A stretch of DNA of 25,889 bases from an uncultured bacterium (GTDB lineage: Bacteria; Cyanobacteriota; Vampirovibrionia; Gastranaerophilales; Gastranaerophilaceae), in assembly GCA_947169755.1 (NCBI GenBank), contig CAMVQX010000005.1, positions 1 through 25,889 on the forward strand, read 5' to 3'. Position numbers and translations under genes: made by a program. How positions within the stretch are numbered: position 1 is the stretch's first letter; every line of letters begins with the position of its first letter. The notes beneath the pieces are model-generated. The model saw only the letters and a list, made by a program, of their open reading frames with translations. It ran no database searches and was not told the DNA's origin. This document shows, one piece after another, positions 15,633-24,114 of the stretch.

Positions 15633-16037
15633 TTAGCGCCTAAAAGCGAAGTACTTAAATAAAATATAAGTTGAAACAGAAACCACAAATATTGAAATAA
15701 TTTGTGAAATATAAGCGTTTGGAATAAAGAACCTGACCAGTAATTCCAAAATTACAACGTTTAATAAATAGCTTATAAACCAAGTGGTACAGCATTTTAG
15801 ATATTCTTCAACCCAATGACCTTTAGTGCAGAATACAAAAACCTTTTGGTTAACAAAAGAAAAAAACGATGAAATAATCCATTGAAGCGCAACACACAAT
15901 TGATAATGTTCATGGCCAATTAAATAGAGCGCAATTGCAAATATTAAGTATGAAAAAGCCGCATTAATACCCCCAATTATCAAAAATCTTATTTTATCAG
16001 AAATTCCGCACCACTTATCGTAAAGCTCTTTTATCAT
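15633..16037 (-). CDS. GtrA-family membrane protein
   Basis: 134 residues with four transmembrane helices (about 17-37, 48-64, 83-102, 110-128) and the family pattern IRFLIIGGINAAFSYLIF at the start and VNQKVFVF between helices. GtrA-type proteins are thought to flip or help flip undecaprenyl-phosphate-linked sugars for surface glycan modification, classically with a GtrB-type glycosyltransferase. Here it is translationally coupled to gatD (gatD stop and this ATG share TAATG), while a GtrB-like gene lies 2.3 kb away at 18365. Confidence 0.92.
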   Translation of the reverse strand: MIKELYDKWCGISDKIRFLIIGGINAAFSYLIFAIALYLIGHEHYQLCVALQWIISSFFSFVNQKVFVFCTKGHWVEEYLKCCTTWFISYLLNVVILELLVRFFIPNAYISQIISIFVVSVSTYILFKYFAFRR

Positions 16038-16762
16038 TAGTAAGCCTTTCCGATTAGTGAATTATGGGTGTTTAATTCAATTTCGCTGTTCAGCTCCGGT
16101 AAATCAACATCGCCATAGCGTTTTTGGAGTGCTAATTTGATCAAATAGTCTGCAAAATGCGGGTTCTTAGGTAGAAGTGAACCATGTAAATATGTTCCAA
16201 ATACGCATTTATACCTTGCACCTTCAAATTTATCTTCACCATTATTTCCGTTCCCTACTATTGATGTTCCAAGAGGTTTGGTATCTCCTTGAAGGTATGT
16301 CAGGCCACTGTGATTTTCAAATCCTACAAGTGTTTGCGGAGTTAAAAAGTCTGTTTTTATAGTAACATTTCCGATAAATCTTTTTTTACCGGCTACTGTA
16401 TATGCGTCTAATAAACTTATTCCGAACAATTTATCACCTTCAAACGGTTGATAATAATGACCGAATAATTGATATCCGCCGCAAATACCCAAAAATACCG
16501 CCCCATTATCACGTTCTGTGGTTAAAAATTCCTTATGACGATAAAGCTCTTGTGCGACATCCTGCTGCTGTTTATCTTGACCTCCGCCAATGAAATAAAA
16601 ATCGTGTTCCCCTATTTCATCACCTATTCCGATATTATCTATTTCAACTTTTATTCCGCGCCATTCACAGCGTTTGGTGAGAGTTATTATATTTCCCATA
16701 TCGCCATATAGGTTCAAAAGTTTTGGATAAAGATGTGCAATTTTTAGAACTCTGTCTTCCAT
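16037..16762 (-). CDS. gatD: Lipid II isoglutaminyl synthase, glutaminase subunit GatD
   Basis: Class I glutamine amidotransferase of the CobB/CobQ-like branch, 241 residues, the length of Staphylococcus aureus GatD. Nucleophile C94 is in GICGGYQ, R128 is in KKRFIGN, and the catalytic histidine is H193 in GTYLHGS; C94 and R128 match the positions reported for S. aureus GatD. GatD supplies ammonia from glutamine to the Mur-ligase-like MurT, which amidates the D-glutamate of lipid II. MurT is normally next door but is absent here; the partner gene is gtrA. ATG 16762 lies 6 bases after an extended -10 with no Shine-Dalgarno site, so the mRNA is probably leaderless. Confidence 0.92.
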   Translation of the reverse strand: MEDRVLKIAHLYPKLLNLYGDMGNIITLTKRCEWRGIKVEIDNIGIGDEIGEHDFYFIGGGQDKQQQDVAQELYRHKEFLTTERDNGAVFLGICGGYQLFGHYYQPFEGDKLFGISLLDAYTVAGKKRFIGNVTIKTDFLTPQTLVGFENHSGLTYLQGDTKPLGTSIVGNGNNGEDKFEGARYKCVFGTYLHGSLLPKNPHFADYLIKLALQKRYGDVDLPELNSEIELNTHNSLIGKAY

Positions 16763-16768
16763 GCCTAG

Positions 16769-16797
16769 ATTATATCACAATCGTGTTATAATTTTAA
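16769..16797 (-). promoter_or_regulatory. Promoter of gatD-gtrA, interlocked with the tatD promoter
   Basis: On the minus strand TTAAAA (complement of 16792-16797), 17-base spacer, TGA-TATAAT (hexamer complement of 16769-16774), an extended -10. Six bases (CTAGGC) then lead to ATG at 16762, predicting a transcript starting at the A. The opposing tatD -10 lies within this spacer and -35. Confidence 0.65.
16784..16792 (+). promoter_or_regulatory. Extended -10 promoter of tatD-tlyA
   Basis: TGT-TATAAT (hexamer 16787-16792) with no recognisable -35; seven bases separate it from the ATG at 16800. A leaderless or nearly leaderless transcript is expected. It overlaps the gatD promoter, so RNA polymerase can probably occupy only one direction at a time. 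Confidence 0.6.
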
Positions 16798-16799
16798 TT

Positions 16800-17555
16800 A
16801 TGATAGATACACATACACATATAAATATGATTGAAGAAATTTCAATTGATGAAATTCTAAAAAACGCCTTTGATAATGGTGTAGAAAAGATTATCGTGCC
16901 TTCTGCGTATCCCAAAGATATTGAAGAAGTTATGGAACTTGTCGAAAAATATGACAACGTATACGGAATGCTTGGTGTACATCCGTCCGAAGTCAAAGAC
17001 TGGAATGATGACGTAGAAAATATAATTATTGAATATTCAAAAAATCCAAAAATTGTTGCAATTGGTGAAATCGGACTTGATTACTATTGGGATAAATCAT
17101 TCAATGATTTACAAAAAGAAATTTTTATAAAACAAATAAAAATAGCAAACGAACTAAATCTTCCGATATCAATTCACGATAGAGAAGCGCATAAAGACAC
17201 TTTTGATATTCTTAAAAAATACAATAAAGGATCAAAAATTGTTATGCACTGTTTTTCGGGCAGTGTAGAATTTGCAAAAGAATGTATAAAAGAAGGGTAT
17301 TATATAGCCCTTGGCGGTGTCGTAACCTTTAAAAATGCAGTAAAAACAAAAGAAGTTGCAAAAGAAATCCCATTGTCAAAACTTTTGTTAGAAACTGACG
17401 CACCGTATTTAACTCCTGTTCCATACAGAGGAAAAGAAAACCAGCCGGCTTTTGTAAAATATGTTGCGCAAGAAATCGCAAATCTAAGAGAAACAACTTT
17501 TGAAGAAATTGATAATGCAACGACAAATAATGCACGTGAGGTATTTGGGTTATGA
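16800..17555 (+). CDS. tatD: TatD-family metal-dependent DNase/hydrolase
   Basis: 251 residues from the ATG at 16800 (MIDTHTHI); the longer frame beginning at 16761 would run through the -10 region and is rejected. Amidohydrolase-fold TIM barrel with metal ligands in DTHTHI (residues 3-8), E in AIGEIGLDYYW, H in SIHDRE, H in MHCFSG, and D in LLLETDAPYL. TatD/YcfH/YjjV proteins are 3'-5' DNA exonucleases, also proposed to act as D-aminoacyl-tRNA deacylase-like or general phosphodiesterases. Its stop overlaps the tlyA start by ATGA (17552-17555), so the two genes are translationally coupled. Confidence 0.95.
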   Translation: MIDTHTHINMIEEISIDEILKNAFDNGVEKIIVPSAYPKDIEEVMELVEKYDNVYGMLGVHPSEVKDWNDDVENIIIEYSKNPKIVAIGEIGLDYYWDKSFNDLQKEIFIKQIKIANELNLPISIHDREAHKDTFDILKKYNKGSKIVMHCFSGSVEFAKECIKEGYYIALGGVVTFKNAVKTKEVAKEIPLSKLLLETDAPYLTPVPYRGKENQPAFVKYVAQEIANLRETTFEEIDNATTNNAREVFGL

Positions 17556-18361
17556 AGGAAAGACTGGATAAATACCTTACGGATTTAGGTTATTTTGAAA
17601 CTAAAAGCAAAGCTGCTGCTGCAATTTTGGCGGGACACGTAAAAATTAATGATGAGTATATAACAAAATCAGGTTTTCAAATAAATCCGGCAAAGGAATA
17701 CGAAATTGTTGTTAAATCAATGCCTTATGTTTCTCGCGGAGGATTTAAATTAAAAAAAGCACTTGATGCTTTTAATTTTTCTCCAAAAGACAGAATTTGT
17801 CTTGATGCAGGTGCTTCAACAGGAGGGTTTACTGATTGTTTGCTGCAAAACGGTGCAAAATTTGTATATGCAGCAGATGTCGGATACGGACAACTTGATT
17901 GGAAAATAAGGTCAGATAGCCGTGTAAAAACAATCGAGAGAACAAATTTAAAAAATTGTGATTTCTCTGATATTTACGATAAAAATGAACCTGTTGCAAA
18001 TCTTTTGGTAAGTGATTTATCTTTTATTTCATTAACAAAAGTTTTAGATAATTTAAAAAAATTATTAGCACCGGACTTTCATGAAATGATACTTTTAATC
18101 AAACCTCAATTTGAAGCAGGTAAGGAAAAAGTTGAAAAAGGCGGTGTTGTAAGAAGTAAAGCAGTTCATGAAGAAGTAATAGATAATGTTATTGCTTGTG
18201 CAAAAACTCTTGAATATACAATCAAAGGGTTGACTTATTCCTCAATCAAAGGGCCTTCAGGAAATATTGAATATCTTATTTGGATTTCTTCAGAAGGAAA
18301 AGACGATGTGGGTTTTGATGTTAGCGAAGTAGTTAATGAGGCATTTGAAGTCCTAAAATAA
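17552..18361 (+). CDS. tlyA: TlyA-family S4-domain rRNA methyltransferase
   Basis: 269 residues. An N-terminal S4 RNA-binding domain (about 1-60, MKERLDKYLTDLGYFETKSK) is followed by an FtsJ-like SAM-dependent methyltransferase fold; SAM site CLDAGASTGGFTDCLL at about 88-103, then AADVGYGQLDWKI and LLVSDLSFISL. TlyA proteins 2'-O-methylate cytidines of 16S and, in some species, 23S rRNA; they were first annotated as haemolysins, which is not a safe functional label. Coupled to tatD upstream. The gene ends 3 bp before the convergent glycosyltransferase gene, with no visible terminator. Confidence 0.95.
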   Translation: MKERLDKYLTDLGYFETKSKAAAAILAGHVKINDEYITKSGFQINPAKEYEIVVKSMPYVSRGGFKLKKALDAFNFSPKDRICLDAGASTGGFTDCLLQNGAKFVYAADVGYGQLDWKIRSDSRVKTIERTNLKNCDFSDIYDKNEPVANLLVSDLSFISLTKVLDNLKKLLAPDFHEMILLIKPQFEAGKEKVEKGGVVRSKAVHEEVIDNVIACAKTLEYTIKGLTYSSIKGPSGNIEYLIWISSEGKDDVGFDVSEVVNEAFEVLK

Positions 18362-18364
18362 AGG

Positions 18365-19318
18365 CTATTTTAATTCAACATCTTTTATGTATCTTGGACG
18401 TCCTTTTACTTCTCTGTAAACTTGTCCCACATATTCTCCAATCAATCCCAAACAGAATAATTGTGTGCCGCCGAATACGCATAAAAGAATTATTGCAGTT
18501 GCAAAACCGTTAGGTGAATTGTTCCATAATAATTTTTCCATAACTGTTTCTATTCCGCCAATAAGCCCTATTAGTGCCATTAAAAATCCTAAAACCGCTA
18601 CAAATCGCAGCGGAACAATGCTGTATGATGTTATGCCGTTTAAGGCTAAAGCCATTAACGAGGCAAAATTAAATTTGGATTTTCCTGCTGTTCGAGGTTT
18701 TACATCAAATTTTACGTATGCTGTTTTTAGACCGACTTCATTAAAAAAGCCTCTTAAGAAAAGATATTTTTCAGGATATAATTCCAAAATATCAAGTGCT
18801 CTTTTGCTTACCAGTCTGTAATCTGAATGATTTGGCGGGATTTTAGCACCTAAGATATTCATTGTTTTATAAAACATTAAAGCAGTAGTTTTTTTGAAAA
18901 ATCCGTCGGTTTTGCGGTTGTTTCTGATACCTGATACAATATCCGCACCATTTACAAATTCATCAATAAATTTTTCTATTGCCCATTCATCTTGCTGCAA
19001 ATCCGCATCTATTGATATTGCACAATCACAACCTATGTTTCTTACGCCTTCAAGACCGGCAATCAACGCCTTTTGATTTCCAAAATTTCTGATGAATTTT
19101 AAACCTTTTACATGTTTATTTAAATTATGAAGTTTTTCAATTATACTCCATGTGTTATCTGTTGAGCCGTCATCAATCAGGTAGATATAGCTGTCAGATG
19201 AAATTTTATTTTTTGAAACTAAATACTCAATAACTTCGAACAATTTATCAACTGTTGATTTTACGCACAACTCTTCGTTATAACATGGAATAATAATTGC
19301 TAACTTTGGTTTATACAT
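18365..19318 (-). CDS. GT2 glycosyltransferase, polyprenyl-phosphate (GtrB/DPM1-like) type
   Basis: 317 residues. GT-A domain with AIIIPCYNEE at about 8-17, LIDDGSTD near 47-54, SIDADLQQD (the DXD region) near 100, and a SGIRNNR loop. Two C-terminal transmembrane helices (about 231-252 and 267-292) followed by GLIGEYVGQVYREVKGRPRY, the usual end of GtrB/YfdH/ArnC-like enzymes. These transfer a sugar from a nucleotide donor onto undecaprenyl phosphate at the inner face of the membrane; a GtrA-type protein (15633-16037) could then flip it. Shine-Dalgarno GAAGAGGGA sits directly before ATG 19318. Divergent from the YdjC/PLD pair. Confidence 0.92.
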   Translation of the reverse strand: MYKPKLAIIIPCYNEELCVKSTVDKLFEVIEYLVSKNKISSDSYIYLIDDGSTDNTWSIIEKLHNLNKHVKGLKFIRNFGNQKALIAGLEGVRNIGCDCAISIDADLQQDEWAIEKFIDEFVNGADIVSGIRNNRKTDGFFKKTTALMFYKTMNILGAKIPPNHSDYRLVSKRALDILELYPEKYLFLRGFFNEVGLKTAYVKFDVKPRTAGKSKFNFASLMALALNGITSYSIVPLRFVAVLGFLMALIGLIGGIETVMEKLLWNNSPNGFATAIILLCVFGGTQLFCLGLIGEYVGQVYREVKGRPRYIKDVELK

Positions 19319-19329
19319 AATCCCTCTTC

Positions 19330-19359
19330 TTGCAAAATGTTATAAAATTATATTATAAT
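19330..19359 (+). promoter_or_regulatory. Promoter of the YdjC-PLD gene pair
   Basis: TTGCAA (19330-19335), 18-base spacer, TATAAT (19354-19359). The predicted start lies about 18 bases before ATG 19384, leaving room for an AAAGG ribosome-binding site. Confidence 0.65.
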
Positions 19360-19383
19360 ATTTTTGTTTCAAAGGCAAGATTT

Positions 19384-20223
19384 ATGGTTAATAAAAAATT
19401 TATTTTGAATGCTGATGATTTCGGAAAATCAAAAGCGCACAATAAAGCTGTGTTGGACGGTTATCATAACGGGTTTTTGACGAGCGCAAGTATCTTGGCT
19501 AATGGTGAAGCTTTTAATGCTGCCGTGAATGAAATTATACCCGAATGTCCAAATTTAGGTATTGGTGTTCATTTGAATATTATAGAAGGTCATTCGCTTA
19601 CTAAAGCTCCTCTTCTTACAAATTCTAAAGGAGAATTTAATAACGGATATTTGCAATTAATTTTAAAGTCAAGGCGGAAAGATTTTTTACAACAAGTGGA
19701 ATTTGAATTTCGTACTCAAATAGAAACAATAATGAATTATACAAAAGTTGATCATATAGACTCTCATGTACATACCCATGCAATTCCTAATCTGTTCAAA
19801 TTAACTGCAAAGCTTGCTAATGAGTATAAAATTCCTTATATCCGAACTCAATTTGAGGAGATGTATTTTGTTCCCTCTTTTATAAAACATGTTAATTTAA
19901 AATATCCTCCGAATATTTTAAAAATTGCATTACTAAGCTATTTTACTAAGTTAAATAAAAAAGCAGTAAAAGAGTATAATTTAAAAACAAACGATTATAT
20001 AATAGGTGTTGGCTATACAGGTATGATGGACGATTTAGCTATTGAGTACGGATTAAAGACTTTGGATGAAGATTGTGTTGCTGAAGCCCTTATTCATCCT
20101 TGTCATTATTCATCAGGGATAAAAAATCAACATTATAATGAATTCTTGATTACTCAGAACAAAGAGTTGAAAGACAAAATATTAAGGTTAGGGTTCGAAA
20201 TAACAAATTGTAGAAATGTATAA
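19384..20223 (+). CDS. ChbG/YdjC-family carbohydrate deacetylase
   Basis: 279 residues from ATG 19384, preceded by AAAGG at 8-9 bases; the frame is open further upstream but includes the -10 box. Family hallmarks: LNADDFGKS (catalytic/metal-binding aspartates) at about 8-16, GVHLN with a metal-binding histidine near 60, and DSHVHTH near 120 with two further histidines. ChbG/YdjC enzymes remove N-acetyl groups from chito-oligosaccharides or related sugars; a relative, HpnK, belongs to hopanoid clusters, but no hopanoid genes are seen here. Substrate unknown; glycosyltransferase neighbours suggest an envelope glycan or lipid-linked sugar. Its end overlaps the PLD gene by 8 bases (20216-20223). 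Confidence 0.9.
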   Translation: MVNKKFILNADDFGKSKAHNKAVLDGYHNGFLTSASILANGEAFNAAVNEIIPECPNLGIGVHLNIIEGHSLTKAPLLTNSKGEFNNGYLQLILKSRRKDFLQQVEFEFRTQIETIMNYTKVDHIDSHVHTHAIPNLFKLTAKLANEYKIPYIRTQFEEMYFVPSFIKHVNLKYPPNILKIALLSYFTKLNKKAVKEYNLKTNDYIIGVGYTGMMDDLAIEYGLKTLDEDCVAEALIHPCHYSSGIKNQHYNEFLITQNKELKDKILRLGFEITNCRNV

Positions 20224-21970
20224 ATATAATAAGCTGCTGGTGATATTACTGATTATAATTCTGTTTTTAGGATTTTTTATTTTTGATAAAAATCGTAAAT
20301 CAGGTACAAAAGTTTTAAAAATCATTTCACCTATAGAATTTCAGATTGACTTAAACGGAAATAAAATTTTTGATATTGGAGAGACTGTTTGTATACCTAA
20401 TATTGAAACTTTTACATCTAATTTGGATATAAGTCAGTCTGAATTGCAAAACAAACTAAAATTAAGTTATGAGGATTCAATAAAATTTGGTTATCTTACC
20501 GATAATTTTGTTGAGAATTTGCTTTCAGATAGAGTTGTTAAAGTTAAATTTACCGGTGAACAGAGCCAAAATTGCAGATATGCAGATATATTGGTTGATA
20601 ATGAATCATATTCTAAAAAGCTATTCATTTCCGGATTTGCATTTAAAAACTCCATTCCTGATAAAAAATATGATGAACGTTTGCGTGAAGCAAAAAAGTT
20701 AGACTTAGTAATTCTAAATCATAAAAGTGATAAATATCATAAGTTAAATTGTGAATACGGACATACTGCACATGATGCGGTAATTATTCCCCGAAAACAA
20801 GTCCCAAACAGTTCACAACCTTGTAAATTTTGCCACCTTGAGCGAAATGAACAAAAGCATTTTCCGGCTGTTCCTTCATTTCCGGCTGTTGTTTCTCAGG
20901 GCGATATAAAAATGTTTTTGACAGATTTAACGTCTGTTTTAAAACCAAATGATAACTGTAATCAACTTGTTTGTAAAGAAGTTTTGTCAAAGATTAATTC
21001 TTCACAAAATTCAATAGATATGGCATTGTACGGCTGGGATAATGTACCGGAAATCCTTGATGCGTTTAGAAAAGCAAAAGCTCGTGGTGTAAAGATTAGA
21101 ATTGCATACGATAACAGTAAAATTTCTTATTATCCAGATACTCAAAATTTATTAGAAATTGCTGATGAAAAATCGGGTGATGGTGTAAAGGATTTAATGC
21201 ATAACAAATTTATGATTATTGACGGTAAATATGTTATTACAGGTTCTATGAATTTTTCAAAAACAGGTTTTTCCGGATTTAATACAAATTGTGTATTAAG
21301 TATAAATTCCGAAGAAATTGCAAATGTTTATTTAGAGGAGTTTTCTCAAATGATAAACGGCAAATTTCACCAAAATAAATCAAATTTTAGTCATGATACT
21401 ATTTTATTAAATGATACAAAAGTTACGCCATTATTTTCTCCTAAGGACAAAGTTATTGTAAATAATATTATTCCGCTTATAAATTCTTCTCAGAAATATG
21501 TTTATATTCCTGCATTTATATTGACTCATGATAGATTAGCTAACTCGCTCGTTGATGCTAAAAAGCGCGGTATTGATGTAAAAATTGTTATTGATGCAAC
21601 AAATGCTGTTGCATCAAGGAGTAAGGTTAAATTTTTACGAACAGAGGGTGTCCCTGTAAAAATTGAAAATTATGCCGGAAAAGTTCATTCCAAAACAATT
21701 ATAATTGATGATAAATACCTGATTGTAGGTTCAATGAATTTTACGAACAGCGGCGAAAATAAAAATGACGAAAATGTTTTGATTATAGAAAATTCTCATT
21801 TAGCTCATAATTATAAAAACTTTTTTGAATATTTGTGGCATAAAATCCCGGAAAAATATTTGTATCAAAATATTAGCGCTGAAGGAAAATCTTCAATAGG
21901 TTCATGCTATGATGGAATAGATAACGATTACGACGGAAAAATTGACATGGCAGATGAAGGTTGTTTTTGA
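20216..21970 (+). CDS. Membrane-anchored phospholipase D-family protein with EF-hand-like ends
   Basis: 584 residues. N-terminal signal anchor (about 5-24). Residues about 40-190 carry a small beta-rich domain, distantly like a staphylococcal-nuclease (SNc) fold, containing an EF-hand-like loop (DLNGNKIFDIGE) and a possible metal cluster (H...C in YHKLNCEYG and CKFCH). Two PLD catalytic HxKxxxxD motifs follow: H329 (HNKFMIIDGKY...GSMNF) and H491 (HSKTIIIDDKY...GSMNF), so one polypeptide makes a complete two-lobed active site. The C-terminus, CYDGIDNDYDGKID, matches an EF-hand-like calcium loop (D-x-D-x-D-G-x-I-D) bounded by cysteines. Probably exported; either a nuclease (Nuc-like) or a phospholipase. 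Overlaps the YdjC stop; ends flush against the convergent VWA gene. Confidence 0.88.
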   Translation: MYKYNKLLVILLIIILFLGFFIFDKNRKSGTKVLKIISPIEFQIDLNGNKIFDIGETVCIPNIETFTSNLDISQSELQNKLKLSYEDSIKFGYLTDNFVENLLSDRVVKVKFTGEQSQNCRYADILVDNESYSKKLFISGFAFKNSIPDKKYDERLREAKKLDLVILNHKSDKYHKLNCEYGHTAHDAVIIPRKQVPNSSQPCKFCHLERNEQKHFPAVPSFPAVVSQGDIKMFLTDLTSVLKPNDNCNQLVCKEVLSKINSSQNSIDMALYGWDNVPEILDAFRKAKARGVKIRIAYDNSKISYYPDTQNLLEIADEKSGDGVKDLMHNKFMIIDGKYVITGSMNFSKTGFSGFNTNCVLSINSEEIANVYLEEFSQMINGKFHQNKSNFSHDTILLNDTKVTPLFSPKDKVIVNNIIPLINSSQKYVYIPAFILTHDRLANSLVDAKKRGIDVKIVIDATNAVASRSKVKFLRTEGVPVKIENYAGKVHSKTIIIDDKYLIVGSMNFTNSGENKNDENVLIIENSHLAHNYKNFFEYLWHKIPEKYLYQNISAEGKSSIGSCYDGIDNDYDGKIDMADEGCF

Positions 21971-22678
21971 CTATTTAACAATTAATTTTGCTTCAACTTT
22001 TTTTATTGAATTTACGCTGTTATTTAAACTGTTTACTAATTCTGCTGCTGTTTGTGCATTATAAAATTTTCCGCTTGTAACTAGTGATGTGCATTCTAAT
22101 TGCGCTAAATCTTCCTGATCATCAACATTAAATGCAATTACATCAATTGAGATGTCTTTTCTTATCTTTATAAGCTCCATTACGTATTTACAAGGACTTT
22201 CATCACAATTTTCGCCTCCGTCTGTTAACAATATAATGTGTTTTTTCCCGGCAAAGCCTAAAAAATCATATTTTACAGCCTGTTTAAGCGAATATGTGAT
22301 TGGTGTCATTCCTCTCGGATAAAGTCTGTTTAGTGAATTATTTATGTTATTGATATTTCCGTATCCTATAGGCTCAATAAGTGTTGATGCCCTACAGGCA
22401 TCAATTGCTGTAAATCCCATTTTTTGCCCGTATACCCTAAGACCGATTGACGTATCCGGGCTAATTTTAGGAAGTATTGAGTGCATAGTTTCAACCATTA
22501 AATCAACTTTTCTTTTTCCTTCTAAAAACTCATTCATACTGTTTGAAAAGTCAAGTATAAATAATACCCGCTCTTTTGGACCAATATCAGCAGAATAATT
22601 ATCAGAACGATATACGTTATAATCTGAGGCAAATACCGGCAGAATTAAAAACACAAACAAGAATAATATTTTATGCAT
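21971..22678 (-). CDS. Secreted von Willebrand factor A (VWA) domain protein
   Basis: 235 residues from ATG 22678; a TTG two codons earlier is possible but less likely. Signal peptide MHKILFLFVFLILPVFA (cut after A17). VWA domain with complete MIDAS: D43-x-S45-x-S47 (DFSNSMN), T in MTPITYSLK, D in LLTDGGENCDE. Cysteines in DACRAS and CDESPC may form disulfides. VWA proteins of this stand-alone, TerY-unlike, secreted kind bind metal and mediate protein contacts at the cell surface or periplasm; the ligand is unknown. Stop codon abuts the PLD stop with no intervening base. Confidence 0.9.
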   Translation of the reverse strand: MHKILFLFVFLILPVFASDYNVYRSDNYSADIGPKERVLFILDFSNSMNEFLEGKRKVDLMVETMHSILPKISPDTSIGLRVYGQKMGFTAIDACRASTLIEPIGYGNINNINNSLNRLYPRGMTPITYSLKQAVKYDFLGFAGKKHIILLTDGGENCDESPCKYVMELIKIRKDISIDVIAFNVDDQEDLAQLECTSLVTSGKFYNAQTAAELVNSLNNSVNSIKKVEAKLIVK

Positions 22679-22735
22679 AACCAAATTTTAAGACCTATAT
22701 AATGTATTTACTATTTACAACTCACCTAATTCCAT

Positions 22736-22764
22736 TTGACGATTAGTATTTCTTGGAATATTAT
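22736..22764 (+). promoter_or_regulatory. Candidate promoter of the PLP-enzyme gene
   Basis: TTGACG (22736-22741), 17-base spacer, TATTAT (22759-22764). An overlapping TATAAT at 22762-22767 would give a 20-base spacer. Either gives a short leader containing AGAGGGA (22772-22778). Confidence 0.5.
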
Positions 22765-22782
22765 AATGTGCAGAGGGATATT

Positions 22783-24024
22783 ATGAACAGCCGAGAAATA
22801 ATTAAAAAAGCTGAAAAAGAGCTTATAAACGAATTTGAATATATAGAGAATGTACGCGATTTTAATCAGGAAAAAGTTTTAAATGCCTTTATTGAAAACA
22901 AAGTTGCACCTGAACACTTTTATACAGTTTCCGGATACGGACATGATGACATTGGTCGGGATGTTCTTGATAAGGTTTTTGCAGATGTCTTTAGAACAGA
23001 AAAAGCAATCGTTAGAATCCATTTTGCATCTGGTACACACACTCTTGCTTGTTGCTTATTTGGAAACTTAAAATATGGTGATAAATTGGTTTCTGTTGCA
23101 GGAACACCTTATGATACAATGCAAGAAGTTATAGGGACAGCAGGCGATGAAGAAACTAAAAGAGATTCTCTTATCGGAAACGGAGTTTTGTATGATGAAG
23201 TTCCTTTGAAAAATAACTTTGAAATTGATTTTGATTTGTTGGAGCAAAAAATTGATAAATCTGTTAATATGGTTCTGATTCAGCGTTCTAAAGGATATTC
23301 AACACGCAAATCTCTTTCAATGGATACAATTGAGAAAATTTGCAAGATTGTAAAAACAAAAAATCCTGATTGCATATGCTTTGTAGATAATTGCTACGGT
23401 GAATTTGTAGACACAAAAGAACCCTTAGAAGTTGGTGCTGATTTGATTGCCGGTTCACTTATTAAAAATCCCGGAGGCGGCATTGTTGAAGCCGGAGGTT
23501 ACGTTGCCGGGAAATCAATATACGTAGACAGAACCGCAAACAGATTAACCGCCCCTGGAATCGGAAGTGAAGGCGGTGCCATGTTTAATCAGCACAGACT
23601 TATATTTCAGGGATTATTTATGGCGCCTTCTGTTGTTTGTGATGCTGTAAAAGGTGCAGTTTTAGCCGCAAAAGTTTTTGATGAACTCGGATTTGACAGC
23701 GCTCCAAAATTTAATGAAAAACGTACGGATATTATACAAAATATAACATTTGGGACATCAGAAGATTTAGAACATTTTTGCCGAACGATACAGGCACTTT
23801 CACCTGTTAATGGGTATGTTACTCCAATACCGGAATATGTACCGGGTTATGAAGATAAGATTATTATGGCCGGAGGAACTTTTATTGAAGGTTCAACGAT
23901 AGAGCTTTCGGCTGATGGCCCTTTACGCCCACCATACACCGCATACATGCAAGGTGGATTGAATTATGCGCATGTAAAAATTGCTTTATCAAAAATTTTA
24001 GAGAAATATTCAAAGGATTGTTAA
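22783..24024 (+). CDS. Methionine gamma-lyase-family PLP-dependent enzyme (PF06838)
   Basis: 413 residues from ATG 22783, chosen for the AGAGGGA 4 bases upstream; an earlier in-frame start (22753) lies over the promoter. Fold-type I aminotransferase-like enzyme: HFASGTHTLACCLFG near 80 (PLP phosphate loop), SKGYSTRKSLS, FVDNCYGEF (PLP-ring aspartate), and SLIKNPGGG with the expected Schiff-base lysine near residue 228. This is the large family formerly called aluminium resistance protein and often annotated cystathionine beta-lyase or methionine gamma-lyase; few members have proven activity. It is a cytosolic sulfur amino-acid enzyme by homology. Neighbours give no pathway hint. Confidence 0.92.
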   Translation: MNSREIIKKAEKELINEFEYIENVRDFNQEKVLNAFIENKVAPEHFYTVSGYGHDDIGRDVLDKVFADVFRTEKAIVRIHFASGTHTLACCLFGNLKYGDKLVSVAGTPYDTMQEVIGTAGDEETKRDSLIGNGVLYDEVPLKNNFEIDFDLLEQKIDKSVNMVLIQRSKGYSTRKSLSMDTIEKICKIVKTKNPDCICFVDNCYGEFVDTKEPLEVGADLIAGSLIKNPGGGIVEAGGYVAGKSIYVDRTANRLTAPGIGSEGGAMFNQHRLIFQGLFMAPSVVCDAVKGAVLAAKVFDELGFDSAPKFNEKRTDIIQNITFGTSEDLEHFCRTIQALSPVNGYVTPIPEYVPGYEDKIIMAGGTFIEGSTIELSADGPLRPPYTAYMQGGLNYAHVKIALSKILEKYSKDC

Positions 24025-24040
24025 GTTTTATTAACTTTTT

Positions 24041-24081
24041 ATTAATCTCTATATACTAGTTCTGAAGGATTAGAGGTTAAT
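24041..24081. repeat. Inverted repeat in the leader region of the phosphorylase gene
   Basis: ATTAATCTCTA (24041-24051) and TAGAGGTTAAT (24071-24081) pair over 11 positions (one G-U), with a 19-base loop. No T-run follows, so it is not a canonical terminator; it sits between the PLP-enzyme stop and the -10 of the next gene and could be an operator. Confidence 0.5.
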
Positions 24082-24114
24082 GTATATAAAAATATTTTAA
24101 TTATTTTAATTTTA

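Noticed and set aside
17552..18361. TlyA as a haemolysin
   Set aside because: The S4 plus FtsJ-like layout supports an rRNA methyltransferase; the haemolysin label is historical.
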